Of a stretch of DNA of 64,000 nt, positions 34,423 through 46,237 are shown in pieces. The number at the start of each line of letters is the position of its first letter. The first letter of the stretch is position 1. Source of the stretch: Larix kaempferi (taxonomy: Eukaryota; Streptophyta; Pinopsida; Pinales; Pinaceae); contig BSBM01000606.1 of NCBI GenBank assembly GCA_027924585.1, positions 10,917,501 to 10,981,500 of the forward strand. The letters run 5' to 3'. The translations under genes were made by a program, and so were the position numbers. Under the pieces are notes generated by a model, which saw only the letters and a list, made by a program, of their open reading frames with translations, searched no databases and was not told where the DNA came from.

Positions 34423-36251
34423 ATAAAATGCAGAAGTCAAACTCTTGAACGCACAGTATAAAAATAAAACCCATGACCTCTTTCATCCACAGATCTCGCC
34501 CCAAAACTGGACGCAAACTTTATCAAACAAGGTTCAAAGTTAAATAAAAAGAAAACCCATAAGGAATGAATCTATATGAGGCTTATGAGCAAATAGATGT
34601 AAAGCTCAAAGACCAACCTCATAATGAAATCCATTGTAGTGGAATCATATCTATACGCTACTAAGAGTAGATCTCACAATGCACCGACTGGTCTTACCAA
34701 GTTCAACACATAAAAATTCAATACACTCAGCAGGTTACCATGGGATCCATTCCTTGAGCCATCCTATCCTAAGACAAAACATAATAAGTTTATGTTCGGT
34801 CATGAACCCATTTTGCGCACTGTACTGATAGAGAAATGTTATGAGATAACGCGGGATTGGCTCATGGGGTCATCCTAACTACAACCATGAATATACTGTG
34901 GATATCTCAAAATTAACCTATTATACGCAGAGGCAGACATATACAAATATGATCATTGTAGAATGTGAGCTCTGTTCAATAATAAGTACAGAGATAACTT
35001 ACTAATCTCTTAGATCTCCGCATAGGCCCACTCTTCGCACAAGGGTCCTTGCTTTCAACTAGAGATCAGTTCCTAATGCCAAGTTCCACAATGTCTTCCC
35101 ATCGCCGAAATCCAACTGTCTTCTATCAATATAGAGAGACTTCCAAACTCTGTCATTGTAGAGAAACTTCCAAACTCAGAGATTCCAATATCTTCTGCCA
35201 TTGCAAAGACCCAATGCATCTCCCATCGCATAGGTCCAATTGTCCTCTGCCATTCGAAATGGAGGTCTAGTCTTCCCTCCCTCTTTCGCAATGGCACTCC
35301 TTCTACTCACTCCTCTAGATATGTATATAGCCTCTCTCTCTCTCCTGAAAGTATGCCCCCCTCCCTCATGGCTGCGATTCCTAAAATAGCTTGAGGTTTC
35401 TACATGCATTGGAGGATCCACCCAACCTAGAGTGGATCTCTTTTTCCAAGTGGCGGCTACACCTAGTTGTTTCATTAACCATGCTTGCTCTTTTCTAAAC
35501 AACTGGCGGCTAGAATCCGTTCTATTATTGTTATTCCATATTGCCTTCTTTTATGGAGTTTACGCCTTCTTAATTAACAAAGATTGTTTTTTTTCTAAAT
35601 ATATATAAATATAATTACTTTCATATATAGCATTCAATTAGTATTATTAATACCTGATAGTAGTTCAGTTGTAATTTAAAAGGCTATCTTAAATGGCCTT
35701 CTTTTATGGAGTTTATGACTCCTTATTTAACCAAGTTTGCTCATTTCTAAATATATAGAAATATAATTGCGCATGTATATGTGTGTGCGCTCGATGTGGA
35801 TTATTAAATATATAAGTAACACATATTCTTGGTTATGTGTTAATCTTCACAATACTTCATCAGTAAATAGGTTTGATTGTATATGTTTACTACCTGCCTA
35901 GAGACTTCCTTATTACTTGTTTATTATTTCTTGTTTATTATTTGGGATTTCCTTATTGCTTATAAGACCATACTTTGATTTTAAGCATATAGGTGAATAC
36001 CAACTCACCACCTTCCATCTATGTTGTGATTCTATGATTTGACAACCTATGATCATCAACTGGGCTCTCATGGCTTTCTTGCCATTCACGTCTCCCCCTA
36101 GTGTATGACCTATTATTATAGTTTAGGAAATAAATATTGATCCTTGAAAGGTTGTTTTGTGGGGCTTTGGCCTTGAGCTCCTCACCAGAAACCGTGTACC
36201 ATTTACATCTTTAAGTTACAAAAAGGTAAGGACTAAAAGATGGTTGTTACA
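32803..36251 (-). repeat. LARD 5' LTR
   Basis: 3449 bp, TGTAACATAC...GGTTGTTACA in plus orientation. The TA microsatellite here (34384-34421) is longer than in the partner. A block of about 70 bp at 35430-35510, bounded by two copies of TGGCGGCTA, is absent from the other LTR. It ends at the TGGGC duplication. Confidence 0.95.
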
Positions 36252-36256
36252 TGGGC

Positions 36257-36695
36257 AGCCTCATTTGTTAATTGTGCTTACAGTCTAGATACAAATTTTC
36301 ATTTTCAAGCCATCTATTTCTTCATGAGAGAGGTATTTCACCTCTTCTTCCAATTCATCGACCAAATTTGACTTATCTGCAAATTCATCTCCTAAATTTT
36401 TGAAAATAGTCTCCATAGTACTTTCTAGCACTGAAATTTGTCAAGGTTTCTCATCAAATTGCTACAATAGGTTGGTTTGAAAAAGGGAAGGCTCATCGTC
36501 CAGTCGGGTATATTTTTTCTTCAATTCATTTTTCAATCATTGATTCTCAATCTACAAATGTGAAACAACATCCTGCAAGTCTTCTATATCTTCATGAAGC
36601 TAATTATGAGATTTTTCTAAGGCCACAATCTTCTTTTCCAAAATCTCCTGCAATTTCTTAAATTCCAAGGCTTCGTTATCGTCAAGCTAAGCCAT
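36257..36695 (-). pseudogene. Coiled-coil/G-patch pseudogene, 5' segment
   Basis: Minus strand from ATG at 36693-36695. It opens as MA, stop, LDDNEALEFKKLQEILEKK and continues as charged heptad-like helix (VSHL, IENQ, LKNELKKKY; later EFADKSNLVDELEEEVKYLS). Several TAG/TGA codons interrupt it, but the frame holds almost throughout. The LARD inserted at the end of this segment; the frame picks up again at 26588. The same start (M..LDD.EALE.KKL) is found in the inverted copy at 51162. No protein family is recognised beyond coiled coil. Confidence 0.65.
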
Positions 36696-37470
36696 TTTAT
36701 AATATAAGTAATTAGAATCTTTATGTGAAACATTTATTTTCTTATCAATATTGTGTTATATATATATATATATATATATTGAGATTTTGATTTTATTATT
36801 AAATATTCTAATAAATTATGTACATTGATCATAATGAAAAAACTAATATTTTTTTATGTATCGTCTTCAATTATAACATATCGTATTTGCAAATTTTAAT
36901 TTATGTTGTTATTTATTTTCATTTAAGTAAAGTATTTAATTTTTTTAATGATTTAAAGTCATAAAATCAAAAAATTGAGATTGAAATATTAATTGATTAA
37001 TTTATTGGGTTTCAAAAATATTATAAAATATAATTTTTATGATTTAAAATGATAAAACCTAAAAAAATGGATTCAAATATTAATTGATTAATTTATTGGG
37101 TTTTAAAAATATTATAAAATATAATTTTCCAAAAAAGATAGTGTATATCATCTTCATTTTATTTTTTTAATCATTATATATTAAATATAGTAGTTAATTA
37201 AGGGTTTAAAATTGATTCATATATTAATTTATTGGGTTTTAAAGTAGTAAAAAATGTTTATTATTAATAATAAATAAATACAAATTTATGTATATATATG
37301 TATATGTTTATTTATAAAGTTTATGGAGGTATACATATTCTATCATCTCTAAATTTCAATGTGTAATTAAACTGAGATAAATACTTTAAAGTTTGGTATG
37401 ACCAGTTGCGAAAAACAAAAAGACACCTATTTTTTAAAAATTAAATCCACTTAAACTTTACTATTAATCA
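36696..37470 (-). other. Upstream flank of the coiled-coil pseudogene (left inverted arm)
   Basis: AT-rich, with a TA microsatellite near 36763-36780. It aligns in reverse complement with 50340-51161: both contain ATTAACTACTATATTTAATA, GGAAAATTATATTTTATAAT and TTTAAAACCCA words in the same order. An internal duplication of about 110 bp (two AATTGATTAATTTATTGGGT blocks near 36990 and 37080) is seen. The duplication therefore includes presumed promoter sequence. Confidence 0.7.
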
Positions 37471-37520
37471 GTTATAACTTTCATAGTTTTTTTTATAATT
37501 ACGACATAGGCGTTCACCAT

Positions 37521-37602
37521 GGAGAAGCATTTCTTCCACGTCATTAGATTCCTCACTCATGGAGCAAATGGAATCGTGCCACGTGGAAGGCTATGCTTCT
37601 CC
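37521..37602. repeat. Short imperfect inverted repeat with CACGTGG word
   Basis: GGAGAAGCATTTCTTCCACGT (37521-37541) pairs with ACGTGGAAGGCTATGCTTCTCC (37581-37602) around a loop of about 39 bases. The right arm contains a G-box-like CCACGTGG. No gene is seen next to it. Confidence 0.7.
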
Positions 37603-40460
37603 CAACCTACTTCCTGCCGACGCGTCCCTGCATTCTAACGAGTTTGCGATATGTTTTTAGGCTGCGACAGCGATTTGCAATTGTTAAATAAGATTGTGGT
37701 AAGCGATCACTCGAACCGGTTTGCTTTCACCCGTCGCTTGTCGCACGTCACCGAGCATGTTTTTATTGTTTTATTTAACTATTTTAAATCACGCGACTCG
37801 GTTTCCTGTCGCAGATATTCCGTCGCCCGTTGCTGTTAATTTTTTTTTTTTAACATTTTACTAATTACGCCGGAGGGTCGGTGTAGCCGACACAAAACAA
37901 ATACTATTGAGAGATGATTTCATTGGATCTTCTCTAAATGCACTATCCACGGGCCTTTTTTTTTTAATGTACTTTTCTCAAATTAAATGGAGAATAGAGG
38001 GCTAGGGTTGATTTTGGACTCCTCCCAGCTACAATAATCGGTCCTCTCTTCACTGACTACGAGCCTAAAAGTTAACGGTTCCATGACTTCACTGTGCACT
38101 GTGAGATTTCAAGTTGCAAGTAGCCAACAATTTCCATGTAGCCCTGCAAGTCGTGATATCTAGATTTAATGGCATTAAGTCAAAATGAACCCTAATGAAA
38201 ACCCAAAATTTGGTGATATTTTATCTCCTCGCGCCTTCTGACCTCTAGCATTTTATTCATATGAGAATATGTAATTGGTGACCCAATTTCACGCCTGAAT
38301 CACGGGCAGGTGCTACAATGGCCACATGATGAGTTTTATCTCGAAAACCTTTGCTTTGAAGTTATCATTCTGGAAACCCTAATCTTTCTCCTTTAGTGAC
38401 TGAAGCACCATAGGCTTAAGCGCTACTGAGTATGGATAAGAAAGAGATGGGACCCCATGCCAGGAATAACGTTTGAGAGAGAGTCGACAGGCTCGCTCAA
38501 CTTTCATTACTCAGAAACTTGTATTGTATTTGGCCGACATGTCGTTAAGAAAATATCTATCGTCCCTCACATGTAGGCCCAACACATATTTGGTATTTGT
38601 TTCTTCTTCTATCTGTAGATAAATGGTGTTAGGATTTTGAGAAATGGACAATAAGTCAAAGAATAATGAATTTCTAAGAATGTGGCGTTCCAATTGCCAC
38701 AATTTCTTTACTGTCCTAACCTTTTTTGACTTCAGTGGCATCACTTCACCGTTGACTTCATTATTTGTTACAGTCTTCATTTAACATAACCATTTTCAAT
38801 ATGCAAACTATAACGAATGGTGCTGTGAGGATGTAAAATTAATCCTTGGATCTGATTTAATATTCAATCCAACTGTACATAATTATATAACACCCTAACA
38901 TCAGGAACTTCGTAACTTTATGAACTGTCTACTCCACATTTGTGTTAACTATCAGCTCAGCTCTGAATCATTCAGGCTTTCAATATTTCATACTTCATTC
39001 ATTATTTATTAGAGTTCATTTGTTGATGCGAGTGTTGATAATATGTCTATTGTTGTCAATTCCATTTGATAAAAAATAACAAGTACTTGTTAGTCACAAC
39101 CACCTGAATCTTCCAACGACAGGGCTATATTTAAGTCTGGAAGAATCAAACGATCTTGCCCTGAATGTGTGGTCATCAATATATCTTGTGTTTTGTAACC
39201 ATTCATGTTTATGTGGTGAGGAAGCAAAATATTTGCAACGCTTGAAGTCCCCTCCATTCTTGAACCAACGGTGAATTCACATCAAGCGGTTTTCACTGCC
39301 CAAGGTGGTATCGCATGGTCCATTGAGTAGTCTTCAAAACCATTTTTACATATGCGGATGACTTGGAGAGTGACACGTACGAAGGTGGTTTCTTTTCTGC
39401 ACCGGCTTTATTACTTATCTCTCGAGCTCTTTGGCAATGTGGGTGTCAGTGTGGACCGTCGATCTAGATTCTCAACGCTGCACTGTCGATCTTACCATAG
39501 TCCCGTTGCACGTTTCAATGACCCGATCGCCACTTCTTCTTTTATTTTGTTTCTAGGGGTTTGTCCCACATGCAAAACACACATTTTGTTTTTATTCATT
39601 AATTATCTCAATGCTTTCACTATATCCCAAGTAACAAATGAAAGGAAGGCTTTAAGCCTTGGCGCTTGGATGGTAGAAGATTTGTGGCGGCCCTCTTGGC
39701 TCGGCGCTTGGTCCCATGGTGAACTCCTCTGTGTTGGGATATAAACCTTTTGTTCCAAATTTATTAGACCATTTGGCCCAAACCAAAAAATGCAACGAAC
39801 TTTAAGTCATAAAACACTCAATTTTAAAACTTTAGCCATACCATTTTTTATAAAGTCGATACTTGGGCTAAAAGGTGTTAAAAAATCAAACCTTCTTAAA
39901 GTTTTTGACTTTGGCTTATTCATGAAAACTTTAAAGCCTTTCTCCCTTTAGGCTTAGGTTTTAAAAATCCTCTAGGTCTTTCATAAAAATTCAAAGGCTG
40001 ACTTCTCGAACATATAGAACTTCTTCTTCCTTCTGCAACCTTGGCGTCTACACCCGAGGAGAGATACCTCTTCTTCAGCTAATTTTTGAAACCTCCACCA
40101 TGAAAAATCTTCTATTTTTCATCGTCAAAGCTGTCAGAAGAAATTTAATCACAAAATTTATTGAGTGTTAATAGTAGCTCTGTGTTGGAACTTCTGGTTA
40201 AAAAATTATTGTGTTCAGAAGTATATTCAAAGATAGAAAGATTTATATTGTTGTTCATTTCGAATCCGTTTATGCAAGGATTACAGATGATGTAGCAATA
40301 ATTCAGTGTGAGGGATGGAACACCCAACGTCGCCTATATAAACAACGCACCATTTATCTCATCTGCACCGCACTATTGGTCACCGGTCGAGGAGGTAGCT
40401 CAGTCGCTGGTCACGGGTCTCATTTGTTGTCGGTCGCTGGTCGGTGTGAAAGGGCCATCG
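37603..40460. other. No gene recognised
   Basis: Mixed-composition DNA, less AT-rich than its surroundings near 37600-37900 and 39300-39740. ORFs at 38511-38780 (minus, 89 codons) and 39352-39744 (plus, 130 codons) have no recognisable domains or neighbours and may be chance. A TATA-like CCTATATAAAC lies at about 40333, upstream of repeats rather than a clear gene. Confidence 0.5.
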
Positions 40461-40464
40461 CGGG

Positions 40465-40775
40465 TTGCCGAAATTTTGTTAATTTTGCACCAAAACAGGT
40501 CGGCGATGGGAGAAATGGTTGTCGAAATGTTGTTAATTTTGAGCCGAAATGGGTCGATGTTCGACAAAGAATTGTTATTTTTTGCTCAAAACAGTCGCCA
40601 GTCGCCGAAATTTTGTTAATTCTGCGCCGAAACGGTCGTCGAAATGTTGTTAATTTTGCATTGAAACTGGTCGGCAATCGACAAAGAATTGTTATTTTTT
40701 GCTCGAAACAGTCACCAATATTTTGTTAATTCTATGCCGATCGGCGAAAAATAACTATTTTTCTGTGACGGTCTA
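40465..40775 (+). repeat. Imperfect tandem repeat (CGAAATNTTGTTAATTTTG family)
   Basis: Five copies of a CGAAATTTTGTTAATTYTG word, alternating with CGACAAAGAATTGTTATTTTTTGCTC. This makes a higher-order unit of about 135 bp repeated twice. A related GTCGCCGGTC/GAAAGGGCC mix reappears at 44150-44330. The ORFs drawn over it are by-products. Confidence 0.8.
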
Positions 40776-40796
40776 CGAAAAATTACAAATAATAAT

Positions 40797-41685
40797 TTGA
40801 AGATGTTATTTATTTATCTCATTTCTGTATACGAAGACGAACAGTTTATTTACATGATTTTGGAGTTCTGTAATGGCGGAGATTTGCGTGGCGTGATAGA
40901 AAAAATGGGTTTTCGTTCTGAGGTAGAAGCTGCCAAAATAATCAAATCTCTTGTAGAGGCTCTGCAGTATGGACACGTGAACAACATTGTCCATGGAGAC
41001 GTAAAATATGAAAATATATTTACTGTGTTTGGATTCGTCTCCCTCGTGGAATGTTAAGCTCTTAGATTTTGATCATGCCAATGAATTTAAAGTAGGTAAA
41101 CCCTAACATTCAATTGTGTGCTCTTAAAGCTAAAAGATGTGTTTATATAGTGGTCAACGCAACTTCAATTTTCTTTCATTATTAATGAATGTTTGTTTGT
41201 CTTGGGTTTACAGGGGAGAATATCTGCAAGGATTGCGTGGGCAGTCTCTATTATTCAGCGCCCGAAAAACTGAAAGGAAGTTACTCCAAAGAGTCAGATA
41301 TATGGAGTGTCCATGTGGAGTTATATTTTATTTTATGCAGACAATTTCTATTCGATGGGAATAGTATCTATCGTGTATCTAGAAAAATATAAATAGCCAT
41401 GCCAAATCTTACCTCAGGTAGATGGAAGAATGTCTCCAGCTCTGCTCAACAAATATTGAGTAAGTACATGCCATTCCCATATTTTAGATATTTCTAATTC
41501 TAATGAATGCCCCCTTGCTTCTTGCACACACATTTCGGCAACAAAAACTTCCAACTCTCTGTGCTGCTCAGAAATCAACAGGAAGGCAGAAGACTTTATC
41601 GCCAATTTTTATCAGCATATCCACCTCCAGCGTCAAGATTCTTATGGAAAATGTCAGGAAATGTTGGCTAGAGGAACTTGATTAA
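40797..41685 (+). pseudogene. Degenerate Ser/Thr protein kinase fragment (CDPK/SnRK-like)
   Basis: Exon 1 (about 40800-41095) starts in the kinase hinge: VYEDEQFIYMILEFCNGGDL, then SLVEALQYGHVNNIVHGDVKYENI. The catalytic loop HRD has become HGD; Asp and Asn remain. After a frameshift WNVKLLDFDHANEF follows, with DFG changed to DFD. An intron is likely from about 41092 to 41213 (GT...TTTACAG). Exon 2 reads [20 protein letters not shown] and KESDIWSV, with APE intact, and ends after [12 protein letters not shown]. Broken frames then give LTSGRWKNVSSSAQQIL (about 41410-41460), like the C-lobe of CDPK-type kinases. The N-lobe with ATP-binding lysine is missing. Truncated, frameshifted and mutated in two catalytic motifs, it is a pseudogene. 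Closest family by memory is the plant CAMK-like group. Confidence 0.8.
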
Positions 41686-41689
41686 TCAT

Positions 41690-42495
41690 TAATCCCTTTG
41701 AGTCAGTGTAAAATTGCAGCCATTATGCTCTGTTGCAAAGATCTATCTCAACTATAGTTTATAGGAAATAAGAGCATCCTTGGCATGACTACAAATGAGA
41801 TGTAATTACGTAAAAGGTGATTGGGCCCATTAACGTTCACATCCTGCCTGTACTTCAAAAAATATGATGCATATTTTCTACGTATCTTGAATTTTCCCCA
41901 TGAGAGCTATAAACGAGATGCAGATAATTGTTCTTTTGTTCTTATATATATAAGTTGAATAAATAATGGATAGATGTTAAAGCACAAATTCCTTGATTTA
42001 TGGTAACTCGTAATCACTGCTCGAGTTACACTTAATATGGGTATTTTCGTCCATGCTCTGAACTTCTAGTGTTTTCTATCATTATTATCAAAGAAGAGTT
42101 GCCAGCTAACTCGCTGTATTTAATAGGGGATACTTTGAACTTTTTGTCTATCTCCCCATTTCAGATATTACCGCATTTGTATTTAACGTTCACTCAGGAG
42201 AGTCAGTGTCTTCTACTCTCCGAGAAGTTCTATTACTCTTCGAGGATTCATAAATATATATGTATGTAGTCACCTTATGACCGTCAACCATGTTTCAAAT
42301 TAAAGAGTCGATATTAGATTCATAAATTTTCTATTATATAAGTAGTTCTAGAAAATTTATGTATGATATATATAGTCAATGGTTGAAATATGGGTGAGTG
42401 GCTCATTACAATTGTAACTAAAATGGTGAGTGGGATGAATGAATTAAATTATGATTCCTATTGATTTATGTTAACCTATATATACAAAAAGAAAA
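41690..42495. other. No gene recognised
   Basis: AT-rich intergenic DNA. No LTR ends, coding motifs or RNA genes are seen. Confidence 0.5.
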
Positions 42496-42497
42496 GA

Positions 42498-42499
<2 letters not shown>

Positions 42500-42526
<27 letters not shown>
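42500..42526. repeat. (TG)n microsatellite, left part
   Basis: TA then TG dinucleotides ending at the solo LTR. Its continuation is at 43219-43250. Confidence 0.9.
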
Positions 42527-42529
<3 letters not shown>

Positions 42530-43216
42530 TAACACCCAAAAAGTGCACACTACCTCATCTACCACATCATATGGTTCATTTGTCCATTTTCCTACCATAT
42601 TTCCCTTGAAATCCTAAAAAATCCCATTAAAAAGCCTCCAAAAGGCCTAAAATGCCTCCAAAAGGCCACAAAACCACCAAAATAGCCTCAAAAAGGCTAA
42701 AAAACCCCCTTTTCCTCCAAAAATAGCAAAAATCCCCTAAAAAGGGAAGAAAAAATATAAAATAATGAGGAAAAGGAGGAAAAAACCCTATACAACTGCC
42801 CAAAACCATGTGTTTCCTAAAACTATAGGTGATGGAGATCCCTTATTCCATATCCACAATGACAAGCACCCTTACTTTGCCAAAATCTCTCTCGAAACCC
42901 TAGTTCACCATTGAACTACTTTCACCTTGAGAGCCACTTTTGGACCATTTCCAACATTGGAGAAAGAGAAGGAGCATATTGAAGCTTGGAGCATCCTCTT
43001 GGACACTGCAAAGGGCTTCATCAAACCTTCACATTGAAGGTAATATCAATATAAAAAAGCCATTATTTAAATTTGTTGTTTATGTTTCATGCATGTCTTT
43101 GAAGTAATTTAATTTCTGTTTTAGCTTAATTATTTACATTTACTGAACTGCTACTAAGGACTCCATTCTCCTTAGTAGGTGCTCATTTGCACAAGCTAGG
43201 GGTAAAACCCTAGCTA

Positions 43217-43218
<2 letters not shown>
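42527..43218 (+). repeat. Solo LTR of the Tat-like family
   Basis: 692 bp from TGTTAACACCCAAAAAGTG to CCCTAGCTACA, clearly the same LTR family as 9701-10443. It is flanked by GTGTG on both sides, which fits a 5-bp target duplication within the TG repeat. No internal domain is next to it, so it is a solo LTR left by recombination between two LTRs. It has several deletions, including the region of the TATA-like box, and is more diverged than the two LTRs of the intact copy. At the palindrome site it has the unrearranged version. Confidence 0.93.

Positions 43219-43250
<32 letters not shown>
43219..43250. repeat. (GT)n microsatellite, right part
   Basis: Sixteen GT dinucleotides directly after the solo LTR. 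Confidence 0.9.
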
Positions 43251-43254
<4 letters not shown>

Positions 43255-45500
43255 GTAGGTTTTGAAAGATATTTTTGTTATATGCCTTTACATATATTAA
43301 AAATGATTTAGTTATATTAAAGAGGGCATATGAGGCTTAGTATATATATAAAGGAATTTTTTTAGATGATTAACATTATTAAAATTGTACATATACCACA
43401 TAATTTAGTTGAAAGAAAATTACTTATATACATGATGTATCTAATTTTAGATGTAATTGTTTGAAAAGGATTATATATATATATATATATATATTCTAGA
43501 AAACGTTAATCGATTATATTTATGCTATATGAATATAAAAAGATCATTTCGAATCATATTTATGTTGATATTTTATGTCAAGGTGAAAAAAAAATATAGA
43601 TATGGATATATTATGAGGTCTATTTGTGAATAAGAGGAGAATTTGAGATATTATAGTTTCAATACTCCATGTAAGGTTAAGATGCAATTGTAATATATAT
43701 ATTTATACAATCAATAAGAGTGAGATTAAAAAAAGTATATGTAGATTATAATTGTTTATGGTAAAAAATGTAGGATTTGAAATATTCATTATGCATCTAT
43801 CCAGTACAGCAATCGACAATTTCGATAGCTTCATTTAACATGTAAATCACAAATTAGTGCTACTGCGATGATCCATTGTTCACAGTCTTGGAAAGCTAAC
43901 TTCCTTCTGGGGCTCTAGAGTCCACCTCAGAGGATTTGTAGCACCGTAGATATCTGGTTCGTCACCATAATAGTGTTCATGGATGGCATTCTCATCTTCT
44001 GCCTAAGCCGCGAGCTCCAGTGGCGTCATCTTAGTGAGAAGCATAAACAGAGTGCTCTGTTAAATACATCTATCCGTCATCTCAGTGGTGTCATTTCATT
44101 ATACATCTATCTGCATTGTAATCGGAATGGTTTAACAATTCGTCGGTTGCCCGTCGCGGTGAAAGGGCCAAAGAAACTATAAAAAATGCGAAATGGTGTG
44201 GCGGTCGTGGGGTCATTTTTTAATTTAATTTTTTAAAATTTATGCAACACGGTCGCCGGTCGCCAGTCATTTTTTAATTTAATTTCTTTAAATTTATGCG
44301 ACACGGTCACCGGTCGCCGGTCATTTTTTAATTTTTTTTTTAAATTTAAATTTAAATTAATAGTTATATTTTTATTAAATTTATAAATATTAAATTAACT
44401 TTTATGCTTTAATTTAAAAATATATTTAAATTTATGCTTTAATTTAAAAAAATTAAATTGCAAAATTATTATTATAATTTATATTTATATTTTTTTTTAA
44501 ATTTAAATTAATATTTATATTAAATTTAAAATTATTATTTATATTTATATTAAATTTAAAATTAATATTTAAAATTTAATATATTCAATGTTATTAAATT
44601 TAAAGATATACAATTAATATATATTTAAATATAAACTATTATAAGTTAGTAACAACAAATTTAGGGTGTAGTTTGGACTTTGGCATAAACGGGGCACTAA
44701 TCTCTGCTTTATTTTTGTTATTCAGTGCACTATTGTCTTAACATGATTAGCTGTGGTTGGAGATCAGGGGAAAGTTGGAAACCTGCAGAAACAGACTATT
44801 GGTATGGGTGCTCGCAAAATCAAATCTTCAATTATGATGAGCGGCTGCACGGAGATCGCGTTCCAATCTCTATTAACAATGTGCAACACACGATAAAAAA
44901 TATAATACACAATAGCTTCAAGTGAAGCGCAGCTCGTAGACACTCCATCGCCATGCAGCAGAAGCTCCATGCAATCACACTCTTTAATGTTCCTACGAGT
45001 ATCCTTCAGTGCCTGAGCCTATGTTTTTGTTCCTTCTAACTTTCCTTTTTCCCTTCCGGTGTTCATTTTTTCCTCATAAATAAAATATTTTTGGCCAAGC
45101 TTCGAGCTCTTCATGACTTACCACTATGACAAAAAAGCTAAGCTACAAACACATAGTCTAGCTCCAAAACCCTAAGCGCCAAGTCACATGGAGAAAGCCC
45201 CCACGAGGTGTATGATAACACCCATTTCATCAATATATAATCAAATTGGTGATGAATGTAATAATTGTGATATTCAACATTCAACACGTAGGTAATCAAC
45301 GCCAGAAATGAAAATATTGCTGCGTTTCTAAATCCTTTCAATTTGAGATATCATATGAAGTGCTTTACTCTTCTAAAAAATGATTTGGAATGGAAATTGA
45401 CATACGTAGGATCGGCATAAAATGAGAAGTTGCTTGGAGAGTTTTGATACTTTTCATCAGAGATTTGATCGAGTGCTAATCTACTTGCTGCAGCATATGT
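43251..45500. other. AT-rich intergenic DNA with small repeats
   Basis: No gene recognised. At 44211-44335 there are three copies of a unit of about 60 bp (GTCATTTTTTAATTTAATTT plus CACGGTCGCCGGTCGCC). From about 44340 to 44640 the sequence is almost only A and T, built on TTTAAATTTAAATT words. A TA microsatellite lies at 43472-43492. Confidence 0.55.
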
Positions 45501-45529
45501 TTCAAATCATTTTATATTTGTTACAAATA

Positions 45530-46020
45530 ATTGGACGTGCAGTGCCAAAACTTCAAATTTGAAGCACTTTTAGCATTGAAATATATGGTCATCATAATGA
45601 ACCAGCAGAACCGCCCATTGGAAACCATCGAGGGCATAAGGATATTTAGACGCCATTGCTTCACGCACGCACATGAGTCTATTGATAATGTGTTTGTGGA
45701 TCTCTTCAAGAAATGTGGAAGATTTGATGAACATAAACTCCGCATGATTCAACAAAGAAAAATACGTCTTCTGAGATTGGTTACCTCTGTGCAAATTATT
45801 TGGATATCCGCGTGGACATTTTACATATTGTTTATCATAATGCATATCATGAAGATCCTTATGTAAAGAAATTTGATGCCAAATGTTTCAGTAGGATTGG
45901 TTATGGTGAGAAATTGTTGACATATGAACCTTTAGAAGCTGTCAGCGATGGCGATTTTGTTTTTAAAATGCTTAAAGACACTACAGCGAATGATTGTTCC
46001 AGGTTTCCAAAGTGATAAAA
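45530..46020 (+). pseudogene. Unrecognised coding-like debris
   Basis: Two overlapping frames stay open for 111 and 71 codons (45531-45866 and 45800-46015). The first contains VDLFKKCGRFDE, faintly like a pentatricopeptide repeat. The second contains HNAYHEDPYVKKF, faintly like a block of Argonaute proteins. Neither match is long enough to name a family, and the two would not belong to one protein. It may be decayed exon sequence, or chance. Confidence 0.25.
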
Positions 46021-46237
46021 GATATACGGGGAGCGAAATGCCATCAGTGATGACTGTTCTACAATGTTCAATCCAATTGATTCTGCTATGTTTGAGAATG
46101 TATTTGAAAATTGGTGTCAACACCATGACCATTTCACTTAGTCGAGCTAGCTTCCTTTTATCAATGGCAAACGTAGAGACACGTTGGAGTGGGTCCGTTT
46201 ATTTAACAATGATGGACGGTCAAGATGTGATATAAGA

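Larger units (their letters stand above)
26589..36251 (-). mobile_element. LARD-like non-autonomous LTR retrotransposon with 3.4 kb LTRs
   Basis: Two direct repeats, 26589-30004 (3' LTR) and 32803-36251 (5' LTR), flanked by the 5-bp duplication TGGGC (26584-26588, 36252-36256). On the minus strand a tRNA-iMet primer site follows the 5' LTR after two bases, and a purine tract precedes the 3' LTR. The 2.8 kb between them shows no gag or pol motif in any frame. Long LTRs with a structured but non-coding interior define LARDs (large retrotransposon derivatives). By eye the LTRs differ at about 18 of the first 310 bases, plus indels. Reverse transcription would have needed proteins from another element. 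Confidence 0.93.

Noticed and set aside
26005-37470. The LARD interior and its flanks as one long gene with introns
   Set aside because: The 3.4 kb direct repeats, the TGGGC duplication, the primer site and the purine tract show an insertion. The flanking segments join in frame only after the whole element is removed.
37521-37602. MicroRNA precursor
   Set aside because: The stem is only about 21 bp with a large internal mismatch and a 39-base loop; nothing supports processing or a target.
45531-46015. Pentatricopeptide-repeat or Argonaute gene fragment
   Set aside because: Each resemblance rests on about a dozen residues, in different frames, and they point to unrelated families.
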